This document shows positions 42,949 through 51,470 of a DNA stretch of 64,000 bases, piece after piece. The stretch comes from CAYMZZ01 sp044463125 (GTDB lineage: Bacteria; Bacteroidota; Bacteroidia; Chitinophagales; Chitinophagaceae): NCBI GenBank assembly GCA_044463125.1, contig JBIQMS010000003.1:139751-203750 (forward strand). The letters run 5' to 3'. Within the stretch, counting starts at the first letter, position 1; every line of letters begins with the position of its first letter. Below the pieces are notes generated by a model, which saw only the letters and a list, made by a program, of their open reading frames with translations, searched no databases and had not been told where the DNA came from. The translations under genes and the position numbers were made by a program.

Positions 42949-43435
42949 TCAATTATTCAATTTCCTTTTGAGCATTTCATATTGTTCCTGATGTTTCTCA
43001 GGATTTTTGTTTTTCAGATTCTGAAGGTTCTGCAATTTCCAGATGATCGATGGGAAACGCTGGTAATCGTACATGCTCCAATCCGGGGTCAGGTTTTTCA
43101 CACTTAAGAGAAACGCTTTATCTCTATCGGTCAAATTCTCGTGGATTATTGCAACAAGTTTTTCCTGTATCTAACCGAGGGGTAACCCGGACGCCTGGAA
43201 CGACTTTCTCAATATTTCGTTTTATTCTTTCTAGTGCCTCCGCAATCTGTTCCAGGGATGTTTCTCGATCCTCGATCGGCAGATAGGTAAGATCAATATC
43301 GACAGACAGGCGCGGCATGTCACGAACGAAAAGGTTGATCGCCGTTCCACCGTGAAGCGCAAAGCATTTTTCTTTCGCAACCTCCGGCAGTACCGACAAT
43401 AATAGCTGTACTTGTTGTTTATATATTCTTTCCAT
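42949..43435 (-). pseudogene. AbiEii toxin, internal deletion and frameshift
   Basis: Nucleotidyltransferase toxin of the type IV AbiE system. The N-terminal part (43435 to ~43160) is intact: MERIYKQQVQLLLSVLPEVA, HGGTAINLFVRDMPRLSVDI, RLDTGK. After GK the frame shifts, and a second frame reads LVAIIHENLTDRDKAFLLSV to NLKNKNPEKHQEQYEMLKRK, the normal C-terminus. From the family length, roughly 120-140 middle residues are missing, and an extra A in an A5 run breaks the frame. The toxin should be dead. The N-part overlaps abiEi by 17 nt. Confidence 0.8.
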
Positions 43436-44198
43436 ACGCTTCTAATTCTTTCGGAACGGTGATGCCATATTTATCCACGAATACACCATTCTTCACAATG
43501 CTGCGCTTACCTTTCCCTAAATCTATTTTCGCTATGTCCAGATAATTAAACCAACTATGATTTGCCTTTTCTGCCATGTAGAGGAACAGCCGCTTTACTT
43601 TTACGGATTGGCAATCTTCCAGTAATGTCTGAACTTGTTTTGGCTGCAGGTTATTTAATCCTTCCATCAATTCAAAACATTCTGTGAGCTCCTGTTTGCG
43701 GGGAGCGAGGTACAAGCATTCCAACAATGCACGGGCTGCTCCTGAAACTTTGATCGAAAAATTCTTAACCTCCACTTTCGTAAGTCCGATGTCTTGCGAA
43801 AGAAAAGAGGTTTGATAGTAATCGACTTTGAGTCCCCAATCATTCTTTATAAACCAGGCCGGGAGTTTTTCGCCGCTACCGCCGAACAGAACGACTTTGC
43901 TTGCTCCAAGTTCGAGATAATGCGCCTTGCCCAAAAGTGAAAGTGCCGTCCGGCCACCAGGATGAATTGTGAGCCCGCCTTGCACTTGCAGGGCATATAT
44001 GGCTCCTTCATAGCTCACCTTATCGTTGGTACGAATAAGGGCCCCTGTTCCTATGGATTGCAGCCATTTACTTTTCTTGTAGCGTTGCTGCAAGTCATGG
44101 CTATATCCTTGCTCTACCAGCCAGGAGGAAAGCAGGACAATTCCCGGTGGTTGCGAATTAAGAAGCTTGTTTATTTTGCTGCCCATATCAGTACTCAT
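43419..44198 (-). CDS. AbiEi antitoxin (type IV toxin-antitoxin)
   Basis: 259 residues from ATG at 44198 (MSTDMGSKINKLL). The N-terminal winged helix (SSWLVEQGYSHDLQQRYKKS) binds DNA; the C-terminal domain (VEVKNFSIKVSGAARALLEC, NHSWFNYLDIAKIDLGKGKR) neutralises the toxin in intact systems. Copies of AGTAC/GTACT in both orientations lie around 44191-44275, plausible autoregulatory sites. The toxin gene downstream is broken, so this is an orphan antitoxin. An in-frame start at 44228 is possible. Confidence 0.82.
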   Translation of the reverse strand: MSTDMGSKINKLLNSQPPGIVLLSSWLVEQGYSHDLQQRYKKSKWLQSIGTGALIRTNDKVSYEGAIYALQVQGGLTIHPGGRTALSLLGKAHYLELGASKVVLFGGSGEKLPAWFIKNDWGLKVDYYQTSFLSQDIGLTKVEVKNFSIKVSGAARALLECLYLAPRKQELTECFELMEGLNNLQPKQVQTLLEDCQSVKVKRLFLYMAEKANHSWFNYLDIAKIDLGKGKRSIVKNGVFVDKYGITVPKELEAYGKNI

Positions 44199-44442
44199 GG
44201 TACTAATATAGTACAAAATACAAACCAATTCAAGAAGTAGTTTATATTTTGTATATTTTATGTACTCAAAGTACTTAAAACTGAATGATTTTAAACTAAG
44301 AAGATTTGAGCTATTTCTTCTTCGCAGGGATGCGTTTACATAAAACTCTCCTTAACACTGCCTTCCCTGGTCTTCGATTCAGCGCTGGCTGTCAACTTTC
44401 TTGCCAGTTCTTAATTAACCTTAAGGGCTTAGAGTTAAATTG

Positions 44443-44490
44443 AAATATTTATAATTAAGGTTAAGCCGTTTACCTTAATTATGAATATTT
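44443..44490. repeat. Long inverted repeat in a 350-nt spacer
   Basis: AAATATTTATAATTAAGGT and ACCTTAATTATGAATATTT, 19-bp arms with one mismatch and a 10-nt loop. It lies between the 3' end of the LuxR-type gene and the 5' end of abiEi. It may be an operator or terminator. No gene in 44199-44547. Confidence 0.6.
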
Positions 44491-44547
44491 ATAGTAAACT
44501 TTCAACGGTTATTTAATTTAAATAGGGAGAAAGAATTCAAATACGCC

Positions 44548-45213
44548 TCACAACACCCCCGCCTCCCGGCAAAACAAAACCAGTTGCTCATTCTTGGTAA
44601 AGCCCAGCTCATCGCGAAGCTGGAAGAGCCGCTTTTCGATGGAACTAAGGCTGCAGGGTTTCTGACCTTGTTGTTTGAGATAACCGGAAATTTCCTTTTG
44701 TGAATAACCCTGCGAAAGAAGGCGGATGATATGAATATCGAATTCGGAAAACTCGTAGGTATTCGCGGGATTCGATTGTTGCTGAACGATGGAGGGGTAA
44801 TAGCGATTACCTTTTACTAATGCTTCCAGTGCTGCCCGAAGTTCTTTGGCATCGTGGCGGGCCTTGCGCACATAGGCATCTATTTCATAACTGGAAAACA
44901 ACATGTCGATGGTGGCTGGCCGGTTTTCAGCAGAAAAAACCAGGATCCGGATTTCGGGTTGAATGGCCCGCACTTCGCGGACCAGATCGAAACCGCCGGC
45001 GATCTTTTGCGCGATACCGTCCGACTCAAAGTAGAGATCGGTTATCAACAGATCGTAGGGTTCTCCTTTTTGCCGGGCCACGGTGATTTTTTGCAAAGCA
45101 TCGTCGCAATAGTAAACATGATCCACCTGGGGGATGCGTAGTTCTTCCATCGTGCGCTGCACGGAAAGGTTGGCGATTTCCTGGTCTTCGGCAATAATTA
45201 TTTTATCGATCAT
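44548..45213 (-). CDS. Response regulator with C-terminal helix-turn-helix
   Basis: 221 residues. Receiver domain with AEDQE, phosphorylation D in LLITDLYFESDG (~59) and K in YVRKARHDAK. A C-terminal LuxR-like HTH follows (FDIHIIRLLSQGYSQKEISG, LSSIEKRLFQLRDELG). Its start overlaps the stop of the upstream kinase gene by 4 nt. Forms a two-component pair with it; targets unknown. Confidence 0.88.
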   Translation of the reverse strand: MIDKIIIAEDQEIANLSVQRTMEELRIPQVDHVYYCDDALQKITVARQKGEPYDLLITDLYFESDGIAQKIAGGFDLVREVRAIQPEIRILVFSAENRPATIDMLFSSYEIDAYVRKARHDAKELRAALEALVKGNRYYPSIVQQQSNPANTYEFSEFDIHIIRLLSQGYSQKEISGYLKQQGQKPCSLSSIEKRLFQLRDELGFTKNEQLVLFCREAGVL

Positions 45214-46877
45214 GGTTGGTTGGTATCCGTCGGAAGGCTGATCGTAATACTTACGCCGGCCTGTCCGCTTTCTCCAAAAATAATTTCTCCGCGCAAAGTT
45301 TCGATACGGTTAACCGTATTCTGCAAACCATTTCCGAATTCCAAGGGAGAAGGAAAGCCTATTCCATCATCTTTAAAGTGAACCAGGATCCGGCCTTTTT
45401 CCTGCTGAAAACGAATCACCACATTTTTTGCTTCGCTATGCTTGCGCATATTGACCAGCAGCTCCTGCAACACCAGTTGTAGTTCCCTTTTCTGCATGGC
45501 GTTCACTACATTCCAGTAGGCTGGCTGATTGCCAATGACTATCACTTTGGTTTGGGCATTGGAATAAGCTGCCAGGAGTTCATGGATTTTTTGGGGAAAA
45601 TCAGCGCTGGTCTCCAACTTCTCTTCGTAGGATATATTCCGCGACTGTTCATAAAGTCCTTCAATCTTTGTAATCAGGGGTTCCCTTTCTATCGCCTCTT
45701 TATGTTCCAGCTCATTCATGATATGATAGAGCCCATTGGCTACCACATCATGTACTTTTTTAGAGGTTTTCAATTGCGCTTCGCGAATTGCATTTTCCGT
45801 TTCCTGCCGGATTCTTTTTCTTCTTCTCTGATAAGCAACCGTGATGGCCACAATAACCAAAATAGCCAGACCTACAAGCGAAAACATCCATACGCGTTGC
45901 CGGGAAATACGCTGTTGAAGAAGCAGATTATCAGCTTCGCTTTGTTGTACATCATAGCGAATCAGTGCGTAGCGAAATCGGGTGGTATCTCGGGCCAATG
46001 AAAGACTATCGTTGAGCTGTTTGAATGCGTCATACCAGGCTTGTTTTGCCCTGGTGGTATAACTCATGCGAATAAGTTTGTCGGTGGCTTCCAGCACATC
46101 GTCCGGGTTGGTGTATTGCTTTGCATTTTCATACATTTTTTCCGCAAACCAAAGTGCCGAATCCGGCTTTACATTGGCATAGTAATCGGAAAGGTGCGCA
46201 TAACTGGCGTTCAGTCCATCGTGGTACTGACTGTCGAGGCGGATCTTCAGCGCCTGCCAGTATTCATCCAATACAGGCAGCTCCCGGTTCATCAACCACC
46301 TGGTCTTTGCCCGGTTTGAAATGACCCTGGCCAGGGTGGCCATGCTGGAAGGCCTATTTTGTAAGATTGAATCATATATAGCAATGGCTTCTCGATAGCG
46401 ACCCATTTTTTGGAGAGCTGTGGCTTTACCATTCTGGATTTCGAGAATATGTCCGGGATTTTTGGCGACAGATTCACCCTTATTGTAAAAGTTGACGGCT
46501 TCCTGATAATTCTTAAGATCAATACTGGTATTGCCCAGTTCATTATATATGGAAACGATGGGGACCTGATGTTTGGGATTATCCGGATCGAGTGCAAGCA
46601 GGGCGGCAGTAAGGCTTTGTTGGGCGGCATAATAGTCGCCTGCCTGGCGCAGCAACATTGCGACAAATATATTCGCGTTGGCTTTATCCAGGCTATCTGT
46701 GCTGTTGGATGCGACCCGGCTAAATCGGAGCATGGCCGAATCGTACATTTTGTTATAGTAGTGGTAGGCTCCCCATTGAAGGTCACCGTATTCCGCAACG
46801 GTTTCTTTTTTATCCTTGTCGCAGGCGACAAACAGGAAGGCGACGATAATGAACGGCGCGTAAATTATTCTTCTCAA
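45210..46877 (-). CDS. TPR-containing lipoprotein histidine kinase (HisKA_3)
   Basis: About 555 residues. Start set at TTG 46877, because it yields a lipoprotein signal (RRIIYAPFIIVAFLFVAC). Any earlier in-frame start would run through the terminator hairpin and antisense to the small gene upstream. TPR repeats fill ~30-310 (GDLQWGAYHYYNKMYDSAML, NELGNTSIDLKNYQEAVNFY). A helix (VWMFSLVGLAILVIVAITVA) follows, then HisKA_3 with H in SKKVHDVVANGLYHIMNELE and an HATPase domain (LQELLVNMRKHSEAKNVVI, DDGIGF). Pairs with the downstream regulator. Confidence 0.85.
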   Translation of the reverse strand: MRRIIYAPFIIVAFLFVACDKDKKETVAEYGDLQWGAYHYYNKMYDSAMLRFSRVASNSTDSLDKANANIFVAMLLRQAGDYYAAQQSLTAALLALDPDNPKHQVPIVSIYNELGNTSIDLKNYQEAVNFYNKGESVAKNPGHILEIQNGKATALQKMGRYREAIAIYDSILQNRPSSMATLARVISNRAKTRWLMNRELPVLDEYWQALKIRLDSQYHDGLNASYAHLSDYYANVKPDSALWFAEKMYENAKQYTNPDDVLEATDKLIRMSYTTRAKQAWYDAFKQLNDSLSLARDTTRFRYALIRYDVQQSEADNLLLQQRISRQRVWMFSLVGLAILVIVAITVAYQRRRKRIRQETENAIREAQLKTSKKVHDVVANGLYHIMNELEHKEAIEREPLITKIEGLYEQSRNISYEEKLETSADFPQKIHELLAAYSNAQTKVIVIGNQPAYWNVVNAMQKRELQLVLQELLVNMRKHSEAKNVVIRFQQEKGRILVHFKDDGIGFPSPLEFGNGLQNTVNRIETLRGEIIFGESGQAGVSITISLPTDTNQP

Positions 46878-46901
46878 CCAGCATGATTTTGCTTTAAAAG
46901 T

Positions 46902-46933
46902 AAAAAAAGGAAGGCAGAAAAAATCTGCCTTCC
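46902..46933 (-). terminator. Intrinsic terminator of the proline-rich small gene
   Basis: On the minus strand GGAAGGCAGA / TCTGCCTTCC with an oligo-T loop, then TTTTTTT. Located 9 nt after the 65-codon gene and just before the kinase gene. Confidence 0.8.
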
Positions 46934-46941
46934 TGTGCCAA

Positions 46942-47139
46942 TCAGCCACCCGGGGGCGGTGGGGGAGGGGGCGGAGGCGGCAGGGGTGGAATGCCACCGG
47001 TTTCTCCGCCGGTATCGCCATCGTCATCTGAACTGCTGCTGTAGCTGACATGAATCAGTGGACAATCGCCATGATTCTGAATGCTATGATGTGGGTTTGG
47101 GCAAAAGGATGCCCAAAGCCAGAGGATCAAACTGATCAT
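46942..47139 (-). CDS. 65-residue protein with polyproline tail
   Basis: Hydrophobic N-terminus (MISLILWLWASFCPNPHHSI), a Ser/Asp-rich middle (SSSSDDDGDTGG), and a C-terminal run GGIPPL followed by ten prolines and GG. The dedicated terminator right behind it argues that it is expressed. Family not recognised; possibly a small exported or membrane-tethered peptide upstream of the sensor kinase. Confidence 0.5.
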   Translation of the reverse strand: MISLILWLWASFCPNPHHSIQNHGDCPLIHVSYSSSSDDDGDTGGETGGIPPLPPPPPPPPPPGG

Positions 47140-47353
47140 TGCTTTGATTATTTAGTTTGTGAGGAAATGGTCCGCACGGGTTCGCGGGGCCCGGTTGGAG
47201 GGTGGAGTAAGGGCGCACTTACGACGACGTCTTCACAAACGTAAAGCGGGCTAAAAGCCTCATCAGCAAAGGATTCCGGCAATTCTGAAGATTCCGGATA
47301 TTCCGGTTGAGGCGGAGAGAGGATTCCGGAATGGCTGGTTTTTGTATTGGTGC

Positions 47354-47384
47354 TTGCGACAATTCGGGCGATTGCTTACCTTAG
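47354..47384 (+). promoter_or_regulatory. Promoter of the 295-residue membrane protein
   Basis: TTG at 47354-47356, a 20-nt spacer, TACCTTAG at 47377-47384. The predicted transcript starts near 47390, which supports ATG 47401. The spacer before it has four copies of ATTCCGG (47272-47340). Confidence 0.5.
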
Positions 47385-47400
47385 AATCAGCCACTGGAAT

Positions 47401-48285
47401 ATGCGTCTGGAACATCCGGATTATATTAAACTGCTGAGGGCCGCCTATGAGCAAAAGCGAAGGCAAAGCCAGCTCTCCCTGTTGCTGGCCCAATCAACAC
47501 CTGCCAATATCCGGAGGGAATGTGTGAACGTTTGCAAGGAAGGTTTGGAGAAAAAGGATGAAGCGGTACTGCGCGCATTTTTTGGCCCGGCTTCGGATCA
47601 AAAGCGATTTCTTGGGCTGATTGAGAATTTTGCCACCGACAAGTTTAAGCCGCTTGATAATTACCTGAAAGGGATTACCACAACCACAGATGATAAAAAC
47701 CTGGAACTGCTGGCCTGGTTAATTGATTTTCCACACCGACCCTATGTGTATGGAAAAGAAGTGTTGTTGAGTGTGGAGGAAAAAGAAGTACTTGGAAATC
47801 CGATACAGGAAGGTGAAAGTATCGTTAGGTTAAATCAACCATTTATTCAGGATAAGGATTCCGGCAAAAACAAAAAGCGCCGTATGGCGGCGCTTTTAGT
47901 AATGGCATTGCTGGTTTGCTTCAGTGGGTACCAAATCATGGTTCAGCAATTCAGATTAAGTTCGACTCTGAATTATGGTAATGCTATCGAAGGTTGTATG
48001 TACTGGAATGGTGAGCAGTATGTGCAGGTAACCTGCGATGATACTACAGCGGGGCGGTTGTTGTGGCCATTAAAGCCAGACAAGCTTAAGGAGTTCAGAA
48101 GAATTACCCGCGAGGATACGATTACCGATAAGTCGATTCGAAAGGTTTATTACCTGAAGTTGAATGGCGATATCGAATACTATACCGCAGGCGGTAACCA
48201 TCCAATAGATCCCACGCGAAAACTGAGGCCATTATCGGAGTACATGTATAAAAAGCATTTGCTCAAATACAGCGCTTCAAGATAA
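47401..48285 (+). CDS. Single-pass membrane protein, unknown function
   Basis: About 294 residues from ATG 47401 (MRLEHPDYIKLLRAAYEQKR); the longer frame from 47347 overlaps the promoter. Cytosolic helical N-half, one membrane helix near 165 (MAALLVMALLVCFSGYQIMV) preceded by KNKKRR, then an outside domain with GCMYWNGEQYVQVTCDD and YYTAGGNHPIDPT. Topology resembles anti-sigma or sensor proteins, but no family is recognised. Confidence 0.7.
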   Translation: MRLEHPDYIKLLRAAYEQKRRQSQLSLLLAQSTPANIRRECVNVCKEGLEKKDEAVLRAFFGPASDQKRFLGLIENFATDKFKPLDNYLKGITTTTDDKNLELLAWLIDFPHRPYVYGKEVLLSVEEKEVLGNPIQEGESIVRLNQPFIQDKDSGKNKKRRMAALLVMALLVCFSGYQIMVQQFRLSSTLNYGNAIEGCMYWNGEQYVQVTCDDTTAGRLLWPLKPDKLKEFRRITREDTITDKSIRKVYYLKLNGDIEYYTAGGNHPIDPTRKLRPLSEYMYKKHLLKYSASR

Positions 48286-48324
48286 TAGCAGCCTTGTGCA
48301 TTTTCATCCAAAGCGTTCTGTTTT

Positions 48325-48777
48325 TCATGCTTGCAGGTCATAATAAAAATGAAGCACATCCTCCTCGGTAGCGCCGGTTTTCCGGTAAAACTCTACTGCA
48401 TGCTCATCCACCCGATCGGCCTGCACAAATACTTCCTGCATACCTTCCGCTTTGCAGAAGGAAGTGATCGCTGCTATCAACTTTGCTCCAATACCTTTTC
48501 GTTGATGGCGACTATCCACAGCGAGGTCATAAATATACACCAGGGGTTTAGTGGCGTAGTATTGTTGGAGGGTATAAGCCGTTAACCCACCCAACAATTC
48601 CTTCCTGTCGGAAATAGCTACAAAAACATGGAATGTCTTGTCTTGAAGAATTTCCTGAAGATGGTCACGGGGTGGCAGGCGAAATTCTTTCATTTCAAAA
48701 ACCTCTTCAAAAAGCGAAACGAGCTCTACAAAAAGTTCGAGCTCGTCTGCCTGCAATTTTCTGAATTCGATATGCAT
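48325..48777 (-). CDS. GNAT acetyltransferase, AAC(3)-I-like
   Basis: 150 residues. GNAT fold with the acetyl-CoA loop RHQRKGIGAKLIAAI near residue 90. The N-terminal FRKLQADELELFVELVSLFE and the YIYDLAVDSRHQRKGIG segment resemble the AAC(3)-I aminoglycoside acetyltransferase subgroup. In environmental Bacteroidota such genes need not give resistance; substrate unknown. First of a series of small minus-strand enzyme genes reading toward the left. Confidence 0.8.
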   Translation of the reverse strand: MHIEFRKLQADELELFVELVSLFEEVFEMKEFRLPPRDHLQEILQDKTFHVFVAISDRKELLGGLTAYTLQQYYATKPLVYIYDLAVDSRHQRKGIGAKLIAAITSFCKAEGMQEVFVQADRVDEHAVEFYRKTGATEEDVLHFYYDLQA

Positions 48778-48824
48778 GTTCTGATTTATTTACACTCTTC
48801 CCTATGGAGTAAGAGTCCGTTTGA

Positions 48825-49391
48825 TCAGGCTTTCTCATACTTCAGCAGTACAATGCCACAATCAAATTGTATGGTTTTTGCAATCTTAATGGCCTGCGTA
48901 GATTTCACCTGCTGAAAAATGGGCATGCCTTTGCCAATGATGGCCGGATTCACAAAGAGATGGAGCTCATCAATAAGGCCTTCCCGGATCAGGGATGATA
49001 CAAATTGGGCACCACCATACACAATTATGTCGCCGCCTGCCTGTTGCTTCAGGCTCTGAATCCGTGCAACAAAATCGCCATTCTCCACATCGGTATTATC
49101 CCATTCAGATGCTGCCAGGGTATTGCTGAAAACAATTTTTGGCGTTTCGCTATACTTAAGCCCGGCCTCATATTCAGCATTCTGGGGATCGCTGGCCACA
49201 GCAGCCCAATGCGGTATGAATCCGGTTGCCAGGTTTTTTCCTAATAGGATGAGGTCAACAGGCTGTGTGATTTCGTCGACATATAGCTTAATGTCATCCG
49301 ACCAGTTGAAAAGTAACCAATCCATTTCTCCATTGGGTCCGCATATGAACCCGTCCAGGCTCATTTGAACCTGCAGTTTCAGTTTACGCAT
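48825..49391 (-). CDS. Dihydrofolate-reductase-like protein (RibD C-terminal family)
   Basis: 188 residues. LKLQVQMSLDGFICGPNGEM at the N-terminus, LILLGKNLATGF, a nucleotide-binding GGDIIVYGGAQFVSSLIREG near 120 and ELHLFVNPAIIGKGMPIF. A cytosolic NADPH-dependent reductase fold; substrate unknown. These genes commonly sit beside VOC and GNAT genes, as here. Confidence 0.87.
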   Translation of the reverse strand: MRKLKLQVQMSLDGFICGPNGEMDWLLFNWSDDIKLYVDEITQPVDLILLGKNLATGFIPHWAAVASDPQNAEYEAGLKYSETPKIVFSNTLAASEWDNTDVENGDFVARIQSLKQQAGGDIIVYGGAQFVSSLIREGLIDELHLFVNPAIIGKGMPIFQQVKSTQAIKIAKTIQFDCGIVLLKYEKA

Positions 49392-49474
49392 AAAAATTGC
49401 TTGAATGCTTTAAGGTTAAAGTAATTGTTTGAGGCAGTGAATTTATCATCCAGATATCAAGCGATGTATCCGGT

Positions 49475-49828
49475 TCACTTGCCATTATGTTGAATACAAT
49501 AAGAAGTTATTTTTTCAATTTGGCCTTCCGGGTTGAATTCGTACAGATCACAGGCTGAAATAAAGGAAACAGTTTTACCATCTCGAATAAACTCGGCGGT
49601 GCCACTCACCATTACTTTGCCTTCTTCGGCAATCACGTGTTGCGTAGTAAATTTGGTTTCCACCGACTGGAAATAGGCGGCGACCTGCCTGCAATTTGCT
49701 TCAATTGCTTTTTTCCCTTCGAATTTGTTTTCACCTACAACAGTCCAGACTGCATTTTCCGCAATATGGTCGAAGACCGATTCGAATTTTCCGGTAGAAA
49801 AGTTTTCTGATATTTCTCTAATGGTCAT
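49475..49828 (-). CDS. SnoaL/NTF2-like protein
   Basis: 117 residues, single cone-shaped NTF2-like domain (TIREISENFSTGKFESVFDH, AENAVWTVVGENKFEGKKAI, FISACDLYEFNPEGQIEKIT). Function unknown; often a small enzyme or ligand-binding protein. It starts 16 nt after the DoxX-like gene and probably shares its transcript. Confidence 0.8.
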   Translation of the reverse strand: MTIREISENFSTGKFESVFDHIAENAVWTVVGENKFEGKKAIEANCRQVAAYFQSVETKFTTQHVIAEEGKVMVSGTAEFIRDGKTVSFISACDLYEFNPEGQIEKITSYCIQHNGK

Positions 49829-49844
49829 GGGAATTCTTTTTCTT

Positions 49845-50204
49845 TTAGTGCCTGCTTTTATAAATGTACGATAATGACAGGATCAGCAACACCACCACCG
49901 GCATCAGGATGAAACCGATATTCTGATCCACTACAATATGGCTCAGGATGGCGAACAACAAATTAAAGGTAAGCCCCGCATAGGCCCATTCCCGCAACTT
50001 TGCCGGCAGCTTTGGCAGCATGATGGCGGAAGCTCCTAAAAATTTGCAGATGATAAGCGCTACCGCAAAATAATCGGGATAGCCCAGGGGCTTGGTACCG
50101 GCATTGTAGTATTGTGGTGCAAACAACAATGTACCGACAGGCATAAGGCCTTCCCACAAAAAGATGATGGCCGTTGAAATCCAAAAGATGAGTTTATTTT
50201 TCAT
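49845..50204 (-). CDS. DoxX-like membrane protein
   Basis: 119 residues, four helices (IFWISTAIIFLWEGLMPVGT, LIICKFLGASAIMLPKLP, YAGLTFNLLFAILSHIVV, MPVVVLLILSLSYIYK). Conserved GYPDYFAVALIICKFLGA segment. It is the intact relative of the truncated gene at 17658-17960 and shows what that one lost. Function of the family is unclear. Confidence 0.82.
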   Translation of the reverse strand: MKNKLIFWISTAIIFLWEGLMPVGTLLFAPQYYNAGTKPLGYPDYFAVALIICKFLGASAIMLPKLPAKLREWAYAGLTFNLLFAILSHIVVDQNIGFILMPVVVLLILSLSYIYKSRH

Positions 50205-50217
50205 TGTTAACGTTTTT

Positions 50218-50260
50218 AATTCACTTAAAACTTATTACTTAAAACTTACTACTTAACTCC
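50218..50260. repeat. ACTTnnn heptamer array
   Basis: ACTTAAA, ACTTATT, ACTTAAA, ACTTACT, ACTTAAC with period 7; reverse complement of the AAGTnnT family. It spans the short gap and the last codons of the VOC gene. Confidence 0.7.
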
Positions 50261-50650
50261 TAACACCCAGTTTACCTGAAACTTATCTCTCACATTAATA
50301 AGACTGTTCCTGTTTTCATGTGAGCAGAAATTTCGCTCTACGAGCTTATTGATTAGTCGGGCTCTTTCATCGAATGAATCACAGAAGATCAGGATGGCTA
50401 AGCGGTTCCCTGCCTGCAGGTCTTTATCGTCGTGCAGATCGGTGCCTACCAGCTTCAGGTAACTATTGCTGAGTGTCGCATTCACCACCAGGCCTTGCAT
50501 TTCCGGGAGCATAGCTTTCCCGCCCGGGCTGTCGGCAAGTGTTTGTATCCGTAACTCGCCGCCAAGACATTCCCGGTAAAAGTGGAAGGCTTTCTGGCAA
50601 TTGCCATTGAACTGCAGGTAAATGGCAAAGCCTGGTGCTGTTTGCTGCAT
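50249..50650 (-). CDS. VOC-superfamily protein, PhnB-like
   Basis: 133 residues. FAIYLQFNGNCQKAFHFYRE followed by CLGGELRIQTLADSPGGK is the PhnB/3-demethylubiquinone-9 methyltransferase-like VOC pattern; the C-terminal half is DKFQVNWVLGVK. Its start codon shares one base with the stop of the next VOC gene upstream, so the two are coupled. The substrate is unknown. Confidence 0.82.
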   Translation of the reverse strand: MQQTAPGFAIYLQFNGNCQKAFHFYRECLGGELRIQTLADSPGGKAMLPEMQGLVVNATLSNSYLKLVGTDLHDDKDLQAGNRLAILIFCDSFDERARLINKLVERNFCSHENRNSLINVRDKFQVNWVLGVK

Positions 50651-51054
50651 CAGCCGGGAAACTTACTCATATCCATATAGAGTACTTCCCAATGATGACC
50701 ATCGATATCGGTGAAACTTCTTTGTTGCATGAAACCATAGTCTTTGAGTTCATGCGGTTCGCTGCCACCGGCTTTAAGTGCAGCATCTGCCATTGTATTC
50801 ACTTCATCCAGGCTATCTACCGAAATAGAATTGATGACGGATGTGCTGGTTTTTGCATCGCCTACGGCTTTAGTAGCAAAGCTGGCAAATTTGTCGCGGG
50901 TTAAAAGCATTACATAAATTTCTTCCGACAAAACCATGCAGGCCGCAGTTTCGTCGGTAAACATGGGGTTGTTTTGAAAGCCAATTTTGCTGTAAAAGCT
51001 CATAGAGGCTGGCAGATCAGCAACGGGCAGATTGATAAAGATTTTCTTTGCCAT
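50650..51054 (-). CDS. VOC-superfamily (glyoxalase-like) protein
   Basis: 134 residues from ATG at 51054 (MAKKIFINLPVADLPASMSF); a longer frame to 51111 lacks family support. YSKIGFQNNPMFTDETAACM, VLSEEIYVMLLTRDKF and FTDIDGHHWEVLYMD are typical of the glyoxalase/bleomycin-resistance fold with metal-binding His/Glu near the end. Coupled to the downstream PhnB-like gene. Confidence 0.85.
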   Translation of the reverse strand: MAKKIFINLPVADLPASMSFYSKIGFQNNPMFTDETAACMVLSEEIYVMLLTRDKFASFATKAVGDAKTSTSVINSISVDSLDEVNTMADAALKAGGSEPHELKDYGFMQQRSFTDIDGHHWEVLYMDMSKFPG

Positions 51055-51188
51055 GGGATTTATTTTTTGTTTTTGATTTGATAGGACAAAGATGGAGCCT
51101 GTCTTTTGCATTGTTCCGTGGTGAAAATGACAGCTTGAGGGGTGGATTATGACAATTTGATTATTTTGTGAGCAAATCAGGTTTACCC

Positions 51189-51470
51189 ATGCAGATTTCT
51201 GTGTTTGTACCGGAGTATGGCGTTATCGAGGCAGTGACGCCGGCTTTTCGCAGTTTCAATACGGCTAATGAGTTTTTGATGGCTGCGGGCAAGCAGCCAA
51301 AATTTGAAGTGGAGTATGTGGGCTTGCAAGAATATGTCCCCGCCAACAACGGCGAATATACCATAAAAACGAACCGGCTGCTGAAGGACGTGGAAAGAAC
51401 AGACCTCCTGATAATTCCACCTGCTTTTGGAGATACGAGCAAGGGTGTGGCCGCTAATGCGGAAGCCTGA
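51189..51470 (+). pseudogene. 5' fragment of GlxA-family transcriptional regulator
   Basis: About 93 residues: MQISVFVPEYGVIEAVTPAF, FEVEYVGLQEYVPANNGEYT, LLKDVERTDLLIIPPAFGDT. This is the start of a DJ-1/GATase-like domain of AraC-type regulators, which are normally ~320-330 residues. The conserved sequence stops at VAANAEA; the catalytic-like Cys region and the AraC DNA-binding domain are missing. A GTG at 51168 could extend it by seven residues. The sequence that follows belongs to another gene. Confidence 0.7.

Noticed and set aside
47272..47340. Four ATTCCGG direct repeats
   Set aside because: Irregular spacing and no nearby regulator; noted but too weak to call an operator.
47878..47900. 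GC-rich hairpin AAAGCGCC/GGCGCTTT as a terminator
   Set aside because: Lies inside an open gene, coding for the basic stop-transfer stretch before a membrane helix; no reason to end transcription there.
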